Shown: positions 16,583 through 24,913 of the stretch, in pieces | How the letters are laid out: every line of letters begins with the position of its first letter | Numbering within the stretch: the stretch's first letter is position 1 | NCBI GenBank assembly: GCA_035652095.1 | Contig: DASREM010000013.1 | Coordinates: 310,001 to 374,000, forward strand | Origin: DASREM01 sp035652095 | GTDB lineage: Bacteria; Acidobacteriota; Terriglobia; Terriglobales; Acidobacteriaceae | Length of the DNA stretch: 64,000 nucleotides | Direction of reading: 5' to 3' | Translations under genes and position numbers: made by a program | Notes under the pieces: generated by a model | The model's database searches: none | What the model saw: only the letters and a program-made list of their open reading frames with translations | What the model was told of the DNA's origin: nothing

Positions 16583-17725
16583 ATGTCCAGCCTGACTACC
16601 ACGCACGCCCCCAAGGGGCTGGAAGGCGTAGTCGCCACCACTTCCGGCATTTGCTACATCGACGGGGACCAGGGCGTTCTGGCATATCGTGGCATTGACA
16701 TCCACGAACTAGCCGACAACTCGACCTTCGAAGAGGTCTGCTACCTGCTGTGGTTCGGCAAGTTGCCCACGCGGGACGAATTACGAAAACTTCGCGAACG
16801 GCTGGCCGAAGAACGTAAGCTGGATGCGTCCATCATTTACCGCCTGCAACTGGCGCCGAAGCACGCGCTGCCCATGGATGTCCTGCGTACCATCGTTTCC
16901 GCACTGTCGTTTTACGACCCTGAAGAGAAGGCGAACGATAAGCAGGCCAACATCAACAAGGCAATCCGCCTGACTTCGCAGATCGCGATGATTGTCGCTG
17001 CCTACGATCGGATTCGCAAAGGAAAGCCCGTCATCGAGCCGGATCGCTCGCTCTCGCATGCCGCGAATTTCCTGCTGATGCTGAATGGCAGCCATCCCTC
17101 GAATACCGCGGAGAGGGCGCTTGACATCGCCTTAATTCTGCATGCGGACCACGAGTTGAACGCTTCCACTTTCGCCGCGCGCGTTACCGCCGCGACTCTC
17201 TCCGATATGCATTCGGCAATTACATCGGCGATCGGCGCTTTGAAAGGACCATTGCACGGCGGCGCCAACGAGGCTGTATTCAGGATCCTGGAGCAGATCG
17301 ATTCCTCCGGCGCCGACCCGGTCGAGTACGTCAAAGGAATGCTGGCGCAGAAGAAGAAAATTCCCGGCTTCGGGCATCGCGTGTATCACACGGAGGATCC
17401 GCGCGCCACCCACCTGCGCACCATGTCCCGGGACCTCGGACAGTCCAGCGGCCAGGCGAAGTGGTTTGAGTTCTCTCGCGCGATCGAAGAGTTCGTGAAG
17501 GCAGACAAGAAGCTGAATGCCAACGTTGACTTCTATTCCGCCTCCACTTACCACACGCTGGGGATCGATGTGGACCTGTTTACCCCGGTATTTGCGGTAT
17601 CGCGGGTGAGCGGTTGGACGGCGCACGTTATCGAACAACTCGAAGACAATCGCCTGATCCGGCCGCGCGCCGAGTATATCGGCCCCACCTACCCTCATCA
17701 TTGGGTGCCGATGGATACCCGATAG
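16583..17725 (+). CDS. gltA: Citrate synthase
   Basis: Condenses oxaloacetate and acetyl-CoA at the entry of the TCA cycle, in the cytosol. The 380-residue length fits the short (archaeal/Gram-positive, 2-methylcitrate-like) type. Catalytic signatures are GPLHGGANEAV (active-site His) and PGFGHRVYHTEDPRATHL (His, and Arg for oxaloacetate); the second active-site region is VDFYSASTYHTLGI with a conserved Asp. The N-terminal TTSGICYIDGDQGVLAYRGIDIHEL is typical of type I enzymes. The length alone does not exclude 2-methylcitrate synthase, but no prp genes are near. A GC-rich hairpin follows. Confidence 0.92.
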   Translation: MSSLTTTHAPKGLEGVVATTSGICYIDGDQGVLAYRGIDIHELADNSTFEEVCYLLWFGKLPTRDELRKLRERLAEERKLDASIIYRLQLAPKHALPMDVLRTIVSALSFYDPEEKANDKQANINKAIRLTSQIAMIVAAYDRIRKGKPVIEPDRSLSHAANFLLMLNGSHPSNTAERALDIALILHADHELNASTFAARVTAATLSDMHSAITSAIGALKGPLHGGANEAVFRILEQIDSSGADPVEYVKGMLAQKKKIPGFGHRVYHTEDPRATHLRTMSRDLGQSSGQAKWFEFSRAIEEFVKADKKLNANVDFYSASTYHTLGIDVDLFTPVFAVSRVSGWTAHVIEQLEDNRLIRPRAEYIGPTYPHHWVPMDTR

Positions 17726-17733
17726 CCCAACCC

Positions 17734-17762
17734 GGCGCGGATTTCCAGTCCGCGCCTTGATT
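17734..17762 (+). terminator. Probable terminator after gltA
   Basis: GGCGCGGA (17734-17741) pairs perfectly with TCCGCGCC (17749-17756) across a 7-base loop. TTGATT follows, so the U-tract is weak. Confidence 0.5.
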
Positions 17763-17799
17763 CCGCCCTTCAGTTCGACCCGGCGTAGAATTAAGAGCA

Positions 17800-18966
17800 A
17801 TGCATCGGGTTTACCTCGACAACAACGCGACTACACCTGTTTTACCCGAGATCTATCAGGCCATGCAGCCATACTTCTCGGAGCGTTTCGGCAATGCTTC
17901 CTCGATTCACCATCACGGGCAGGAAACCCGGGCAGCGGTCGAGCGAGCGCGTGAGTCAGTCGCCGCATTGCTAGGCTGTCGAACTTCGGAAGTGGTCTTC
18001 ACCAGCGGCGGTACCGAGGCCGACAACCTCGCGATTTTCGGGATCGCAGGTCCGGGTGATCACATCATTACCTCGACAATTGAGCATCACGCTGTTCTGA
18101 ATGCCTGCAAGCACCTGGAGTCGGAGGGCTGTGAAGTCAGTTATGTTTCTGTAGACGCGCGCGGATTGGTGGATCTCGAGCAAGTGCGCCAGGCCTTGCG
18201 GCCCAACACCAAGCTGATCACGATCATGCTGGCGAACAACGAGACAGGCGTGTTGCAGCCTGTGGAAGAGATCGGCAAAATTGCCGCTGAGGCGGACGTT
18301 TACTTTCATACGGACGCGGTGCAGGCGGCAGGGAAGGTCCCTTTAGATGTAAACCGCTTGGGATGCGATCTGCTATCGATTTCAGGGCACAAGATGCATG
18401 CGCCGCAGGGGGTTGGTGCGTTGTTCGTTCGGAAGGGAACCCTACTGCAGCCGATTTTATATGGCGGGAGGCATGAGCGTTCACGAAGGGCGGGCACGGA
18501 AAACGTCCCCGGCATTGTGGCTTTGGGGAAGGCCGCGGAACTCGCGTTGCAGGGATTGAATGACGGAACAGTCCAGCGGATCAGGGCAATGCGGGATCGC
18601 ATCGAACACACAATTCTGATCCACACCGAAGCGACCGGAATCAATGGCGAAGGCGCGCCGCGAGTGCCGAACACCACGAATATCTACTTCGATTACATCG
18701 AGGGCGAGTCGTTGGTAATTGCGCTGGACCTGAAGGGGCTGGCGGTTTCCACCGGGGCCGCATGTTCTTCCGGCGCGATTGAGCCTTCGCACGTGCTGAT
18801 GGCCATGGGAATGTCCTCTGATCGGGCGCGCGCGAGCTTGCGATTTAGCTTGGGAAAACAGAATACAGTCGAAGACGTGGACTTCGCGCTGGCACTCATT
18901 CTCGAAGTCTTGGGGCGGTTGAGAGAGCTGTCGCCGGTTTACAATAAAGGAGCTAGTAGTCGTTAG
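17800..18966 (+). CDS. iscS: Cysteine desulfurase (NifS/IscS type)
   Basis: PLP enzyme that takes sulfur from cysteine as an enzyme persulfide for Fe-S clusters and thiolated tRNA. The 388-residue protein has the cofactor lysine K198 in SISGHKMHAPQG and the active-site C322 in STGAACSSGAIEPSHVL, the longer loop of group I (IscS/NifS) enzymes. VFTSGGTEADN and HHAVLNACKHLE are also typical. MnmA follows about 120 bases downstream on the same strand, so a role as its sulfur donor is well supported by context. IscU/IscA/IscR are absent here. TAGAAT at 17786 could be a -10 element. Confidence 0.92.
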   Translation: MHRVYLDNNATTPVLPEIYQAMQPYFSERFGNASSIHHHGQETRAAVERARESVAALLGCRTSEVVFTSGGTEADNLAIFGIAGPGDHIITSTIEHHAVLNACKHLESEGCEVSYVSVDARGLVDLEQVRQALRPNTKLITIMLANNETGVLQPVEEIGKIAAEADVYFHTDAVQAAGKVPLDVNRLGCDLLSISGHKMHAPQGVGALFVRKGTLLQPILYGGRHERSRRAGTENVPGIVALGKAAELALQGLNDGTVQRIRAMRDRIEHTILIHTEATGINGEGAPRVPNTTNIYFDYIEGESLVIALDLKGLAVSTGAACSSGAIEPSHVLMAMGMSSDRARASLRFSLGKQNTVEDVDFALALILEVLGRLRELSPVYNKGASSR

Positions 18967-19088
18967 CCATTGGCTCTTGGGTTCGTCGTCAACGGCCTCA
19001 CAGCCCACCACAGCGCGCGTTTTCAGCGAAATGTGGGGAAACCTGAAGGGCGGTGTCTGCGCTAATGCTGCGTGCTAACGGTTCAGAA

Positions 19089-20210
19089 ATGATTCCAATG
19101 CCGAATATCAATACCATCGCCGTCGCCATGTCTGGAGGAGTCGATTCCTCCACGGTTGCAGCCATGCTGCGTGCAGAAGGGCGGCAGGTGATCGGGTTGA
19201 CGATGCAACTCTGGAACCAGCGCCGCCTCTCAGGTCATGAAGGGATGCCGGAGGCTGTGCAGGGCCGCTGCTGCTCGCTTGACGACGTGTACGACGCGCG
19301 GCGAGTGGCAGAGACCATCGGCATTCCCTACTACGTCGTGAACCATGAGAAGCGTTTTGAGAAGGAGGTAGTGCAGCCGTTCATTAGCGAATACCTTTCC
19401 GGGCGCACTCCCATTCCGTGCAGCCTCTGCAACAATCATCTCAAGTTCGATCAGCTATTGGTCGTGGCACGGCAGATCGGCGCGGATGCCATCGCCACCG
19501 GTCACTACGCCCGTACCGAATACGACGCGGAAAGCGGACGCTGGCTTCTGAAGCGTCCTGCCGACCGTAGCAAGGACCAGACCTATTTCTTGTTCGGGCT
19601 CACACAGAAGCAACTGAGTCGTACCCTGTTTCCACTGGGAACCCTGACTAAGCCCGAAGTGCGCGAACTTGCTCGCAAGCACGGCCTGGCACTGGCCGAG
19701 AAGCCCGACTCACAGGAAATCTGCTTCGTACCGGGCGGCGACTACAAGAAGTTCCTGGACGCGTACCTTGCCGAGCAGGGAGAGACTCTTCCGGATACTG
19801 CGGGAGAACTGGTCACCACTTCCGGTCAGACCATCGGAGAGCATAGTGGGATCCATAACTTCACTGTGGGCCAGCGCAAGGGGCTAGGCGTAGCCACAGG
19901 GTCGCCGCTTTACGTAATTCAAATCAACGGCGAGAAGCAGCAAGTGGTGGTTGGAAACCAGCAGGAGCTCTATTGCTCGACCTTGCGTGCGCGGCGCATC
20001 AATCTCATTTCAGTGGACGATCTGGACGCACCGATGCGGGTCACGGTCAAAATTCGCCACCGCCATGAGCCGGCTGCCGCAGTCATCGAGAAGTCTGGCG
20101 AGGATGAGGTTCTTGTCACCTTCGAGGATCCTCAACGTGCCATCACACCCGGGCAGGCTGCCGTGTTCTTTGACGGCGACACGGTCGTTGGTGGAGGTTG
20201 GATCGTCTAG
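19089..20210 (+). CDS. mnmA: tRNA-specific 2-thiouridylase
   Basis: ATP-dependent thiolation of U34 in tRNA-Lys, -Glu and -Gln, with sulfur from a cysteine desulfurase. The PP-loop AMSGGVDSSTVAAML is near the N-terminus. The two catalytic cysteines are in PIPCSLCNNHLKF and in SQEICFVPGGDY. ATGHYARTEYD and KDQTYFLFGL bind tRNA and adenylate. The exact start is unsure: ATGs at 19065, 19089 and 19098 and a GTG at 19053 share the frame, none with a strong ribosome-binding site. I prefer 19089 because it places the PP-loop where the family has it. About 373 residues, normal length. Confidence 0.93.
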   Translation: MIPMPNINTIAVAMSGGVDSSTVAAMLRAEGRQVIGLTMQLWNQRRLSGHEGMPEAVQGRCCSLDDVYDARRVAETIGIPYYVVNHEKRFEKEVVQPFISEYLSGRTPIPCSLCNNHLKFDQLLVVARQIGADAIATGHYARTEYDAESGRWLLKRPADRSKDQTYFLFGLTQKQLSRTLFPLGTLTKPEVRELARKHGLALAEKPDSQEICFVPGGDYKKFLDAYLAEQGETLPDTAGELVTTSGQTIGEHSGIHNFTVGQRKGLGVATGSPLYVIQINGEKQQVVVGNQQELYCSTLRARRINLISVDDLDAPMRVTVKIRHRHEPAAAVIEKSGEDEVLVTFEDPQRAITPGQAAVFFDGDTVVGGGWIV

Positions 20211-20307
20211 CTCACCGGGCTTCCGCTAGCCCCCGATTCGCATCCAACCCATTCGGAGTAGGAGGAGAGCGCCTGCCTACCACCCGAGACCTTGAAGGAG
20301 ATATCTC

Positions 20308-21021
20308 ATGAAGCAACTGTTTCTACTCCTCACCATGGTTTTGCTGGCGGGTCTTGCCTTCTCGCAAACCCCGGCGCCAGACCACGGCCCCATGCAGATC
20401 GCGCCCGGAACCGCGATCCCTGCCGAGCTTGGCAAGTCGCTCGATGCCCACAAAAATAAGCCGGGAGACCCAGTCACTGCCAAGGTGGTTCAGGACCTGC
20501 TTTCCAATGGCCAAGTCGTGATTCCACGAGACACGAAAATCGTCGGCCATGTGACTGAAGCGACTCCAAAATCCAAGGGCGAGCCGGGTTCAAGACTGGG
20601 CATCGCGTTTGACAAGATGATTTTGAAGGGTGGCCGCGAAGTCCCATTCAGGGCGAGCATCCAGGCTCTGGCCAAGACGCAGGAGCAGGCGAGTCCATTG
20701 GCGAATGAGCCTGCTAATAGTGGCTACGGAGGGTCAGCAGGAATTGGTGCCGGGTCCGCGCCCGGAATCGCAGGTGAGCGCGGCGGTGTTGCCGGGGGCC
20801 AGGCTGGAGTGCAGCGGCCCACTGTTCCCGACGCATCGGGATATCCCGGGACTGGCAGCACTCCTTCCGGGGGTGCGATCTCGGCCAGCACCCAGGGCGT
20901 AATCGGATTAAAGGGGCTTGCGCTCAGCAAGGGCAACGAGGGAACCGTTGTCACTGCGGACTCGGGCAACGTGCATCTGGACAGCGGAACGCAAATGATC
21001 CTGCACGTGGAAGGGAAGTAA
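20308..21021 (+). CDS. Exported protein with TrbI/VirB10-like fold segment
   Basis: 237 residues, a small secreted protein. A signal peptide ends at AFSQ. The mature part has APGTAIPAELGKSLDAHKNK, PGDPVTAKVVQDLL and VIPRDTKIVGHV, a pattern shared with acidobacterial proteins that resemble the beta-barrel of TrbI/VirB10. A Gly/Ala/Ser-rich low-complexity linker occupies about residues 145-200, and the end (VTADSGNVHLDSGTQMILHV) completes the barrel pattern. AAGGAGATATCTC precedes the ATG. It is not part of a conjugation cluster. Function unknown; perhaps a surface-exposed structural protein. Confidence 0.65.
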   Translation: MKQLFLLLTMVLLAGLAFSQTPAPDHGPMQIAPGTAIPAELGKSLDAHKNKPGDPVTAKVVQDLLSNGQVVIPRDTKIVGHVTEATPKSKGEPGSRLGIAFDKMILKGGREVPFRASIQALAKTQEQASPLANEPANSGYGGSAGIGAGSAPGIAGERGGVAGGQAGVQRPTVPDASGYPGTGSTPSGGAISASTQGVIGLKGLALSKGNEGTVVTADSGNVHLDSGTQMILHVEGK

Positions 21022-21052
21022 GAGGTACGGTTCGGTCCTTTGCAATTGCCGC

Positions 21053-21078
21053 CGACACGGGCGAGGACGCCCGTGTCG
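21053..21078. terminator. Perfect GC-rich hairpin between convergent genes
   Basis: CGACACGGGCG (21053-21063) and CGCCCGTGTCG (21068-21078) pair perfectly over a 4-base AGGA loop. There is no T-tract, so it may be a transcript-end or repeat-type hairpin rather than a classical terminator. Confidence 0.45.
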
Positions 21079-21109
21079 ATGTCAGAATTACTAAGGGAAA
21101 TACGAGGGG

Positions 21110-21622
21110 CTAGATAAACATTTCGTCCTGCGGGACGCCGGCGGCATCGCGGCGACGGCGCTTATTTCCAAAGAATGCTTCCAGTCCCGCGGTCACGCCG
21201 TGCATCACACCTGAAAACTGCTTCACGGGCGAAACCACGGTGCGATGTACCATGTCGCCGGTTTCCTCAACCCGGTCCAGGGTGCGATTGAGTAACTCGT
21301 CGGCGCGGATTACCTGCAGGCGGGCACGATCTACCACGTCGCTCAATGTTGCGTCGATGCGCTGCAATTGAGCCTTCATAATGGTGCTGGACTCGCTCAC
21401 GTTGCTGAGGACCGTCTCCACCTTCGGACGCATTTCCAGGAGCATGTTGTGCGTCAACTCAGCTGTCGGCATCACCTTGGTTTTTACCTCGGATGCAAGC
21501 GCCTCCATGCGAGCACTCGTTTTTCTCATCGCGAGATACATTCCGATCAGCATGCCGGCCTGAATCACCACGGCCGCCGCGGTCACCGCGATGAAGATGA
21601 TCAGTAGGTTGGAATTGTCCAT
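21110..21622 (-). CDS. Membrane-anchored coiled-coil protein (DUF948-like)
   Basis: 170 residues. One N-terminal transmembrane helix (LLIIFIAVTAAAVVIQAGMLIG) is followed by a long helical, coiled-coil-prone region (about 32-130) with regularly spaced hydrophobics (MEALASEVKTKVMPTAEL, ETVLSNVSESSTIMKAQL). It ends in a basic KRRRRDAAG tail. It resembles the DUF948 family of general envelope or stress proteins. It begins 14 bases after the YtxH-like gene, so the two are an operon; DUF948 and YtxH genes are often paired. Role likely envelope-associated, mechanism unknown. Confidence 0.65.
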   Translation of the reverse strand: MDNSNLLIIFIAVTAAAVVIQAGMLIGMYLAMRKTSARMEALASEVKTKVMPTAELTHNMLLEMRPKVETVLSNVSESSTIMKAQLQRIDATLSDVVDRARLQVIRADELLNRTLDRVEETGDMVHRTVVSPVKQFSGVMHGVTAGLEAFFGNKRRRRDAAGVPQDEMFI

Positions 21623-21636
21623 ACGGTTCGCTTTGT

Positions 21637-21948
21637 TTAAAGGTTCTTGGCTTCGCCTTCTTCGGCGCTTGTCGTCTCGTGGTAAGCCTGACGGCCGGCC
21701 TCATAAGCGGAGCGGAACTGCTCTTTCTGCTGGTTCAAAACTTCGCGCCCTTTATCGACCCACTGGTTTGCCTGTTGCTTCGCCTCTCGCGCGCGAGACC
21801 GCATGTAATCGCGGCCCTCTTCGGCCTTGGAACGGATGGCTTCACGGGTTTCATCCCCGGAGCGAGGTGCATAGAGCACGCCGGCTAAAGCGCCGATCCC
21901 GAGTCCTGCCAGAAACCATAGGATACTGTTTCCATCCCTATCTGCCAT
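21637..21948 (-). CDS. YtxH-domain small membrane protein
   Basis: 103 residues. The N-terminal LWFLAGLGIGALAGVLYAPRSG is the YtxH hallmark: a glycine-rich transmembrane helix followed by APRSG. The rest is a charged amphipathic helix with KAEEGRDYMRSRAREAKQ. In Bacillus, YtxH-type genes belong to general stress regulons; a similar role here is inference. GGAGG lies seven bases before the ATG, and a TTGTAA/TACCAT promoter candidate lies just upstream. Cotranscribed with the DUF948-like gene. Confidence 0.8.
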   Translation of the reverse strand: MADRDGNSILWFLAGLGIGALAGVLYAPRSGDETREAIRSKAEEGRDYMRSRAREAKQQANQWVDKGREVLNQQKEQFRSAYEAGRQAYHETTSAEEGEAKNL

Positions 21949-21979
21949 AACAACCTCCGATGATTGCGAATCAATTCGG

Positions 21980-22008
21980 ATGGTAGCACCCAGTTTCTGG
22001 AATTACAA
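21980..22008 (-). promoter_or_regulatory. Candidate promoter of the ytxH-DUF948 operon
   Basis: On the minus strand TTGTAA (22008-22003) and TACCAT (21985-21980) are 17 bases apart, about 30 bases upstream of the YtxH-like start. Confidence 0.4.
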
Positions 22009-22072
22009 TTCGGGCCGGACTTGTGCGCAGAAGCAACAAGCGAGAGAATGACGCCAACATCAGGAGGGGCGT

Positions 22073-22492
22073 GTGAAATATCGCCAGCGAGGTTATCAGG
22101 ACAGTGGCGATGATCGGCAGAAGCGTGAGGGGTCCGCCTCGGCAGATCGCCCGGCAAGGAAAGACACGTTCGGGCCGCGTGCGATTCAGATGCCCGGCAC
22201 GCGAAACGTGTCCCGCTGCGCACAATGCGGGACCATCTTGCAGACTGGAGCTGAGGGGCAGTGTCCAAAGTGTAATTTCGAGCTGCACTCCTGCAAGCAG
22301 TGCACGTACTTCGATCCCTCGAGCCGTTTTGAATGCATGCAACCCGTCAAAGAGAGGGTTGCGCGAAAAGACGCTCGCAACGATTGTTCGCTTTATGCGA
22401 TCCGGGTCACAAGGGAGAAGGAGACCTCAACTCCCGCGGCTGCCAAGCCGCAGGATGCGCGTCAGGCCTTCGAGAACCTCTTCAAGAAATAA
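22073..22492 (+). CDS. Small zinc-ribbon protein
   Basis: 139 residues, not recognised as a named family. The core has two Cys pairs, CAQCGTIL and CPKCNFEL (a rubredoxin-like zinc ribbon), then CKQCTYFDPSSRFEC and NDCSLY, giving at least eight conserved-looking cysteines and possibly two metal sites. The first 45 residues are charged and disordered. The end DARQAFENLFKK forms a helix. AGGAGGGG sits directly upstream of the GTG at 22073, so the start is well supported. Converges on the SDR gene with only 13 bases between them. Confidence 0.65.
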   Translation: MKYRQRGYQDSGDDRQKREGSASADRPARKDTFGPRAIQMPGTRNVSRCAQCGTILQTGAEGQCPKCNFELHSCKQCTYFDPSSRFECMQPVKERVARKDARNDCSLYAIRVTREKETSTPAAAKPQDARQAFENLFKK

Positions 22493-22505
22493 GTTTCGCG
22501 CCTGA

Positions 22506-23228
22506 TCAGGGTTTTTGCGTCGGACGTACCAGCACTTCGCTGACAAACGATTGTGGCGCTTGTGTCACCAACATCGCCACAATGTGCGCGACGTCATCCG
22601 CCTCGAGCATCTTGGATTTGTCCTTTCCCTCATGGGGACTCAATTCCGTGTCCACCGATCCTGGGCAAACCACGGAGACGCGTATCCCGTACCCGCGAAG
22701 TTCCTCCGCGACGGAATAACTCAAGCCGTTCAGCCCCCATTTTGAAGCCGAGTACGCGGCCCCATTCGGCACTGGATTCTTGCCTGCCAGGGAAGAGACG
22801 TTGATGATGTGTCCCGAGTGCCGGGCAATCATTCGCGACGCGAAGCTGCGAATCGCGTAATAGACTCCGCGCAGGTTGGTGTTGAGCACTCGATCCCATT
22901 CTTCAGGCTCAAGCTGGTGAAGAGGTATGCCGAAAGTGCCGACTCCGGCGTTGTTCACCAGGATGTCAACGCGGCCCAACTGCTGCTCCACCTTTGCAGC
23001 GAGGCCCTCGACGGACCCGAGGTCCTGAATATCGCAGGGGATCACGCAGGTTTTCGAGCCTGCTCGCGAAATCGCGGCGGCGGTCGCCTCCAGTGGTTCC
23101 GGAGTGCGTCCGGTGAGTACAACAGCGGCTCCCAGCGCGGCCAACTTGCGAGCAACAGCCGCGCCGATGCCGCGTCCCGCCCCGGTGACGACGGCGACTT
23201 GGGTAGATAACGGCTTTAATTCGTTCAA
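22506..23228 (-). CDS. Short-chain dehydrogenase/reductase
   Basis: NAD(P)-dependent oxidoreductase of 240 residues. TGAGRGIGAAVARKL binds the dinucleotide, NNAGVG is the structural motif, and the catalytic Ser, Tyr and Lys are in INVSSLAG and YSASKWGL. The Arg in TGRTPEPLE after strand 2 suggests NADPH. The start is a TTG, justified by GAGGTGAG at the right distance and by the lack of any in-frame ATG before the glycine motif. This family reduces 3-oxoacyl, sugar or steroid-like substrates; the exact one is not readable. Confidence 0.85.
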   Translation of the reverse strand: MNELKPLSTQVAVVTGAGRGIGAAVARKLAALGAAVVLTGRTPEPLEATAAAISRAGSKTCVIPCDIQDLGSVEGLAAKVEQQLGRVDILVNNAGVGTFGIPLHQLEPEEWDRVLNTNLRGVYYAIRSFASRMIARHSGHIINVSSLAGKNPVPNGAAYSASKWGLNGLSYSVAEELRGYGIRVSVVCPGSVDTELSPHEGKDKSKMLEADDVAHIVAMLVTQAPQSFVSEVLVRPTQKP

Positions 23229-23327
23229 TTCTCACCTCGACCGGAATCTGGCATGGGTCTCAATCCATCAGTTGTGCCCATTTCGGCATCTTACAAAACG
23301 TGGCCAGTGGGGAGCTTGGGCTCCAAC

Positions 23328-23356
23328 TTGCCATCAGCGTGGTACATACTTATAAT
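23328..23356 (+). promoter_or_regulatory. Sigma70-type promoter upstream of the TPR gene
   Basis: TTGCCA (23328-23333) and a perfect TATAAT (23351-23356) with a 17-base spacer. The next plus-strand gene starts at 23523, leaving an untranslated leader of about 160 bases. Confidence 0.65.
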
Positions 23357-23522
23357 CCGGCACACCGGAACAGAGCTTGGGCGAAGTGGATGTGAACCAT
23401 CGTTCGAAGGTTTTCCGGACCTGTCGCAGGGGCGCAAGCTCATGCTCAGAGCCGCCGGGCAGCTCGGGCCAGCCCGGTAGAATGTCGTCGCTGATTTCCC
23501 GAAAGATTCAAGGAGCCTAGGA

Positions 23523-24863
23523 ATGAAGACCAGTCTACTCGCGATTGTGATTGCGTCCAGCGCCGTGGCCGTGGGCCAGGGGGCGCAGCCACAAACGCCC
23601 GGGGCCGCCCCGCAGCAGCAAGCGCAACCTGGCGCGGCCGCGCAGCCGGGACAAGCCCCGCAACAGAAGAAGGAAATCAAAGATCCTGCCGAATACAACG
23701 CCTACGTGGGCGCGGTGCAGCAGCAGGACGCCAACGCCAAGGTGAGCGGCCTCGAAGCGTTCCTGACCCAGTATCCGAACAGCGTGATGAAAGAGGACGC
23801 GCTCGAGATATTGATGGGTGCGTATCAGCAGGCCGGCAACCAGCAAAAGATGCTCGATACCGCCCAGCGTGTGCTGGCCGCGAACCCTAATAATCTGCGC
23901 GCTCTGGCCTTGCTGGCCTACACCAAGCGAGCGATGGCCGATGCCAACCAGAATCCGCAACAGAACCTGGCGGAAGGCGCTCAATTCGCCGAAAGGGGCT
24001 TGCAGGCGGTACAGACAGCGACCAAACCGGATGGTATGTCCGACGCCGATTTCGCCAAGTTGAAGGCCCAGGTCAGCGTGATCTTTAATGGCGTGGCCGG
24101 CATGAATGCGCTGCAGAACAAAAACTACCCCGTGGCACAGCAGCATCTGCGCGCGGCGGTGGAAGGAGAACCGAACGATCTGCGCAACGTCTATCCGCTG
24201 GCTTTGGCCTATCTGACGGGCACTCCTCCCGATTCAGTGAATGGCCTTTTCTTCATTGCCAGGGCCGCGAATTTGGCCGCGGGCTCGCCCGGACAGGCCC
24301 AGATTGAAGCCTATGGAAAGAGCCAGTACACGAAGTATCACGGTTCCGACCAGGGCTGGACCGACGTTCTGGCGACAGCCAAGACCAATCCGTTACCTCC
24401 CTCCGGCTTCACCGTCGCGCAGTACGTTCCTCCGACCCCGGCCGAACAAGCCGCCGAACTGGTGAAAACCAAGTCTCCCAAGGAGATGAGCTTTGCCGAG
24501 TGGGAGTTGGTCCTCTCCGCCGGCAAGCCGGAAGATGCCGACAAGGTCTGGCAAGCGATCAAGGGGGTTCCTCTCCAGATGGAAGGTCAGGTGATCAGCG
24601 CGGCTCCAACCAAGATCGAAATTGCCGGCAGCTCTGACGACATCGAGAAGAAACGTACCGACATCATTCTGGAGATGAGCGGAACCATACCCGATCGGCT
24701 CATGCCAAAGGCCGACTCGACATTGGACTTCGAAGGGACGCCGGTGTCGTACACCGCGAGCCCCTTCGTTATGAACATGGAGAAGGGAGCGCTCCTGACC
24801 AAGGCCGCCCCCAAGCCGGCCCCCAGGAAGCCGGCCGCCCGCAAGAAACCAGCAGCACGATAA
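23523..24863 (+). CDS. Exported TPR-repeat protein
   Basis: 446 residues. A signal peptide (MKTSLLAIVIASSAVAVGQG) is followed by a Gln/Pro/Ala-rich linker (about 20-50). TPR-like helices then run from about residue 55 to 250, including ALEILMGAYQQAGNQQKML, AQRVLAANPNNLRAL and AQQHLRAAVEGEPNDLR. The C-terminal part has MSFAEWELVLSAGKPEDADKVW and a basic, Pro/Ala/Lys-rich tail. TPRs mediate protein contacts; this is a periplasmic or outer-membrane scaffold of unknown partner. AAGGAGCC precedes the ATG. A clear upstream promoter and a strong terminator show it is monocistronic. Confidence 0.75.
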   Translation: MKTSLLAIVIASSAVAVGQGAQPQTPGAAPQQQAQPGAAAQPGQAPQQKKEIKDPAEYNAYVGAVQQQDANAKVSGLEAFLTQYPNSVMKEDALEILMGAYQQAGNQQKMLDTAQRVLAANPNNLRALALLAYTKRAMADANQNPQQNLAEGAQFAERGLQAVQTATKPDGMSDADFAKLKAQVSVIFNGVAGMNALQNKNYPVAQQHLRAAVEGEPNDLRNVYPLALAYLTGTPPDSVNGLFFIARAANLAAGSPGQAQIEAYGKSQYTKYHGSDQGWTDVLATAKTNPLPPSGFTVAQYVPPTPAEQAAELVKTKSPKEMSFAEWELVLSAGKPEDADKVWQAIKGVPLQMEGQVISAAPTKIEIAGSSDDIEKKRTDIILEMSGTIPDRLMPKADSTLDFEGTPVSYTASPFVMNMEKGALLTKAAPKPAPRKPAARKKPAAR

Positions 24864-24882
24864 ACTCGAACAAAAGCTAGAA

Positions 24883-24913
24883 ATGGCAGTCGCTGGAGCG
24901 GCTGCCATTTTTT
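24883..24913 (+). terminator. Rho-independent terminator of the TPR gene
   Basis: A 12-bp stem (ATGGCAGTCGCT with AGCGGCTGCCAT, one G-U pair) with a 2-base apex and six T residues (24908-24913). Confidence 0.9.
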
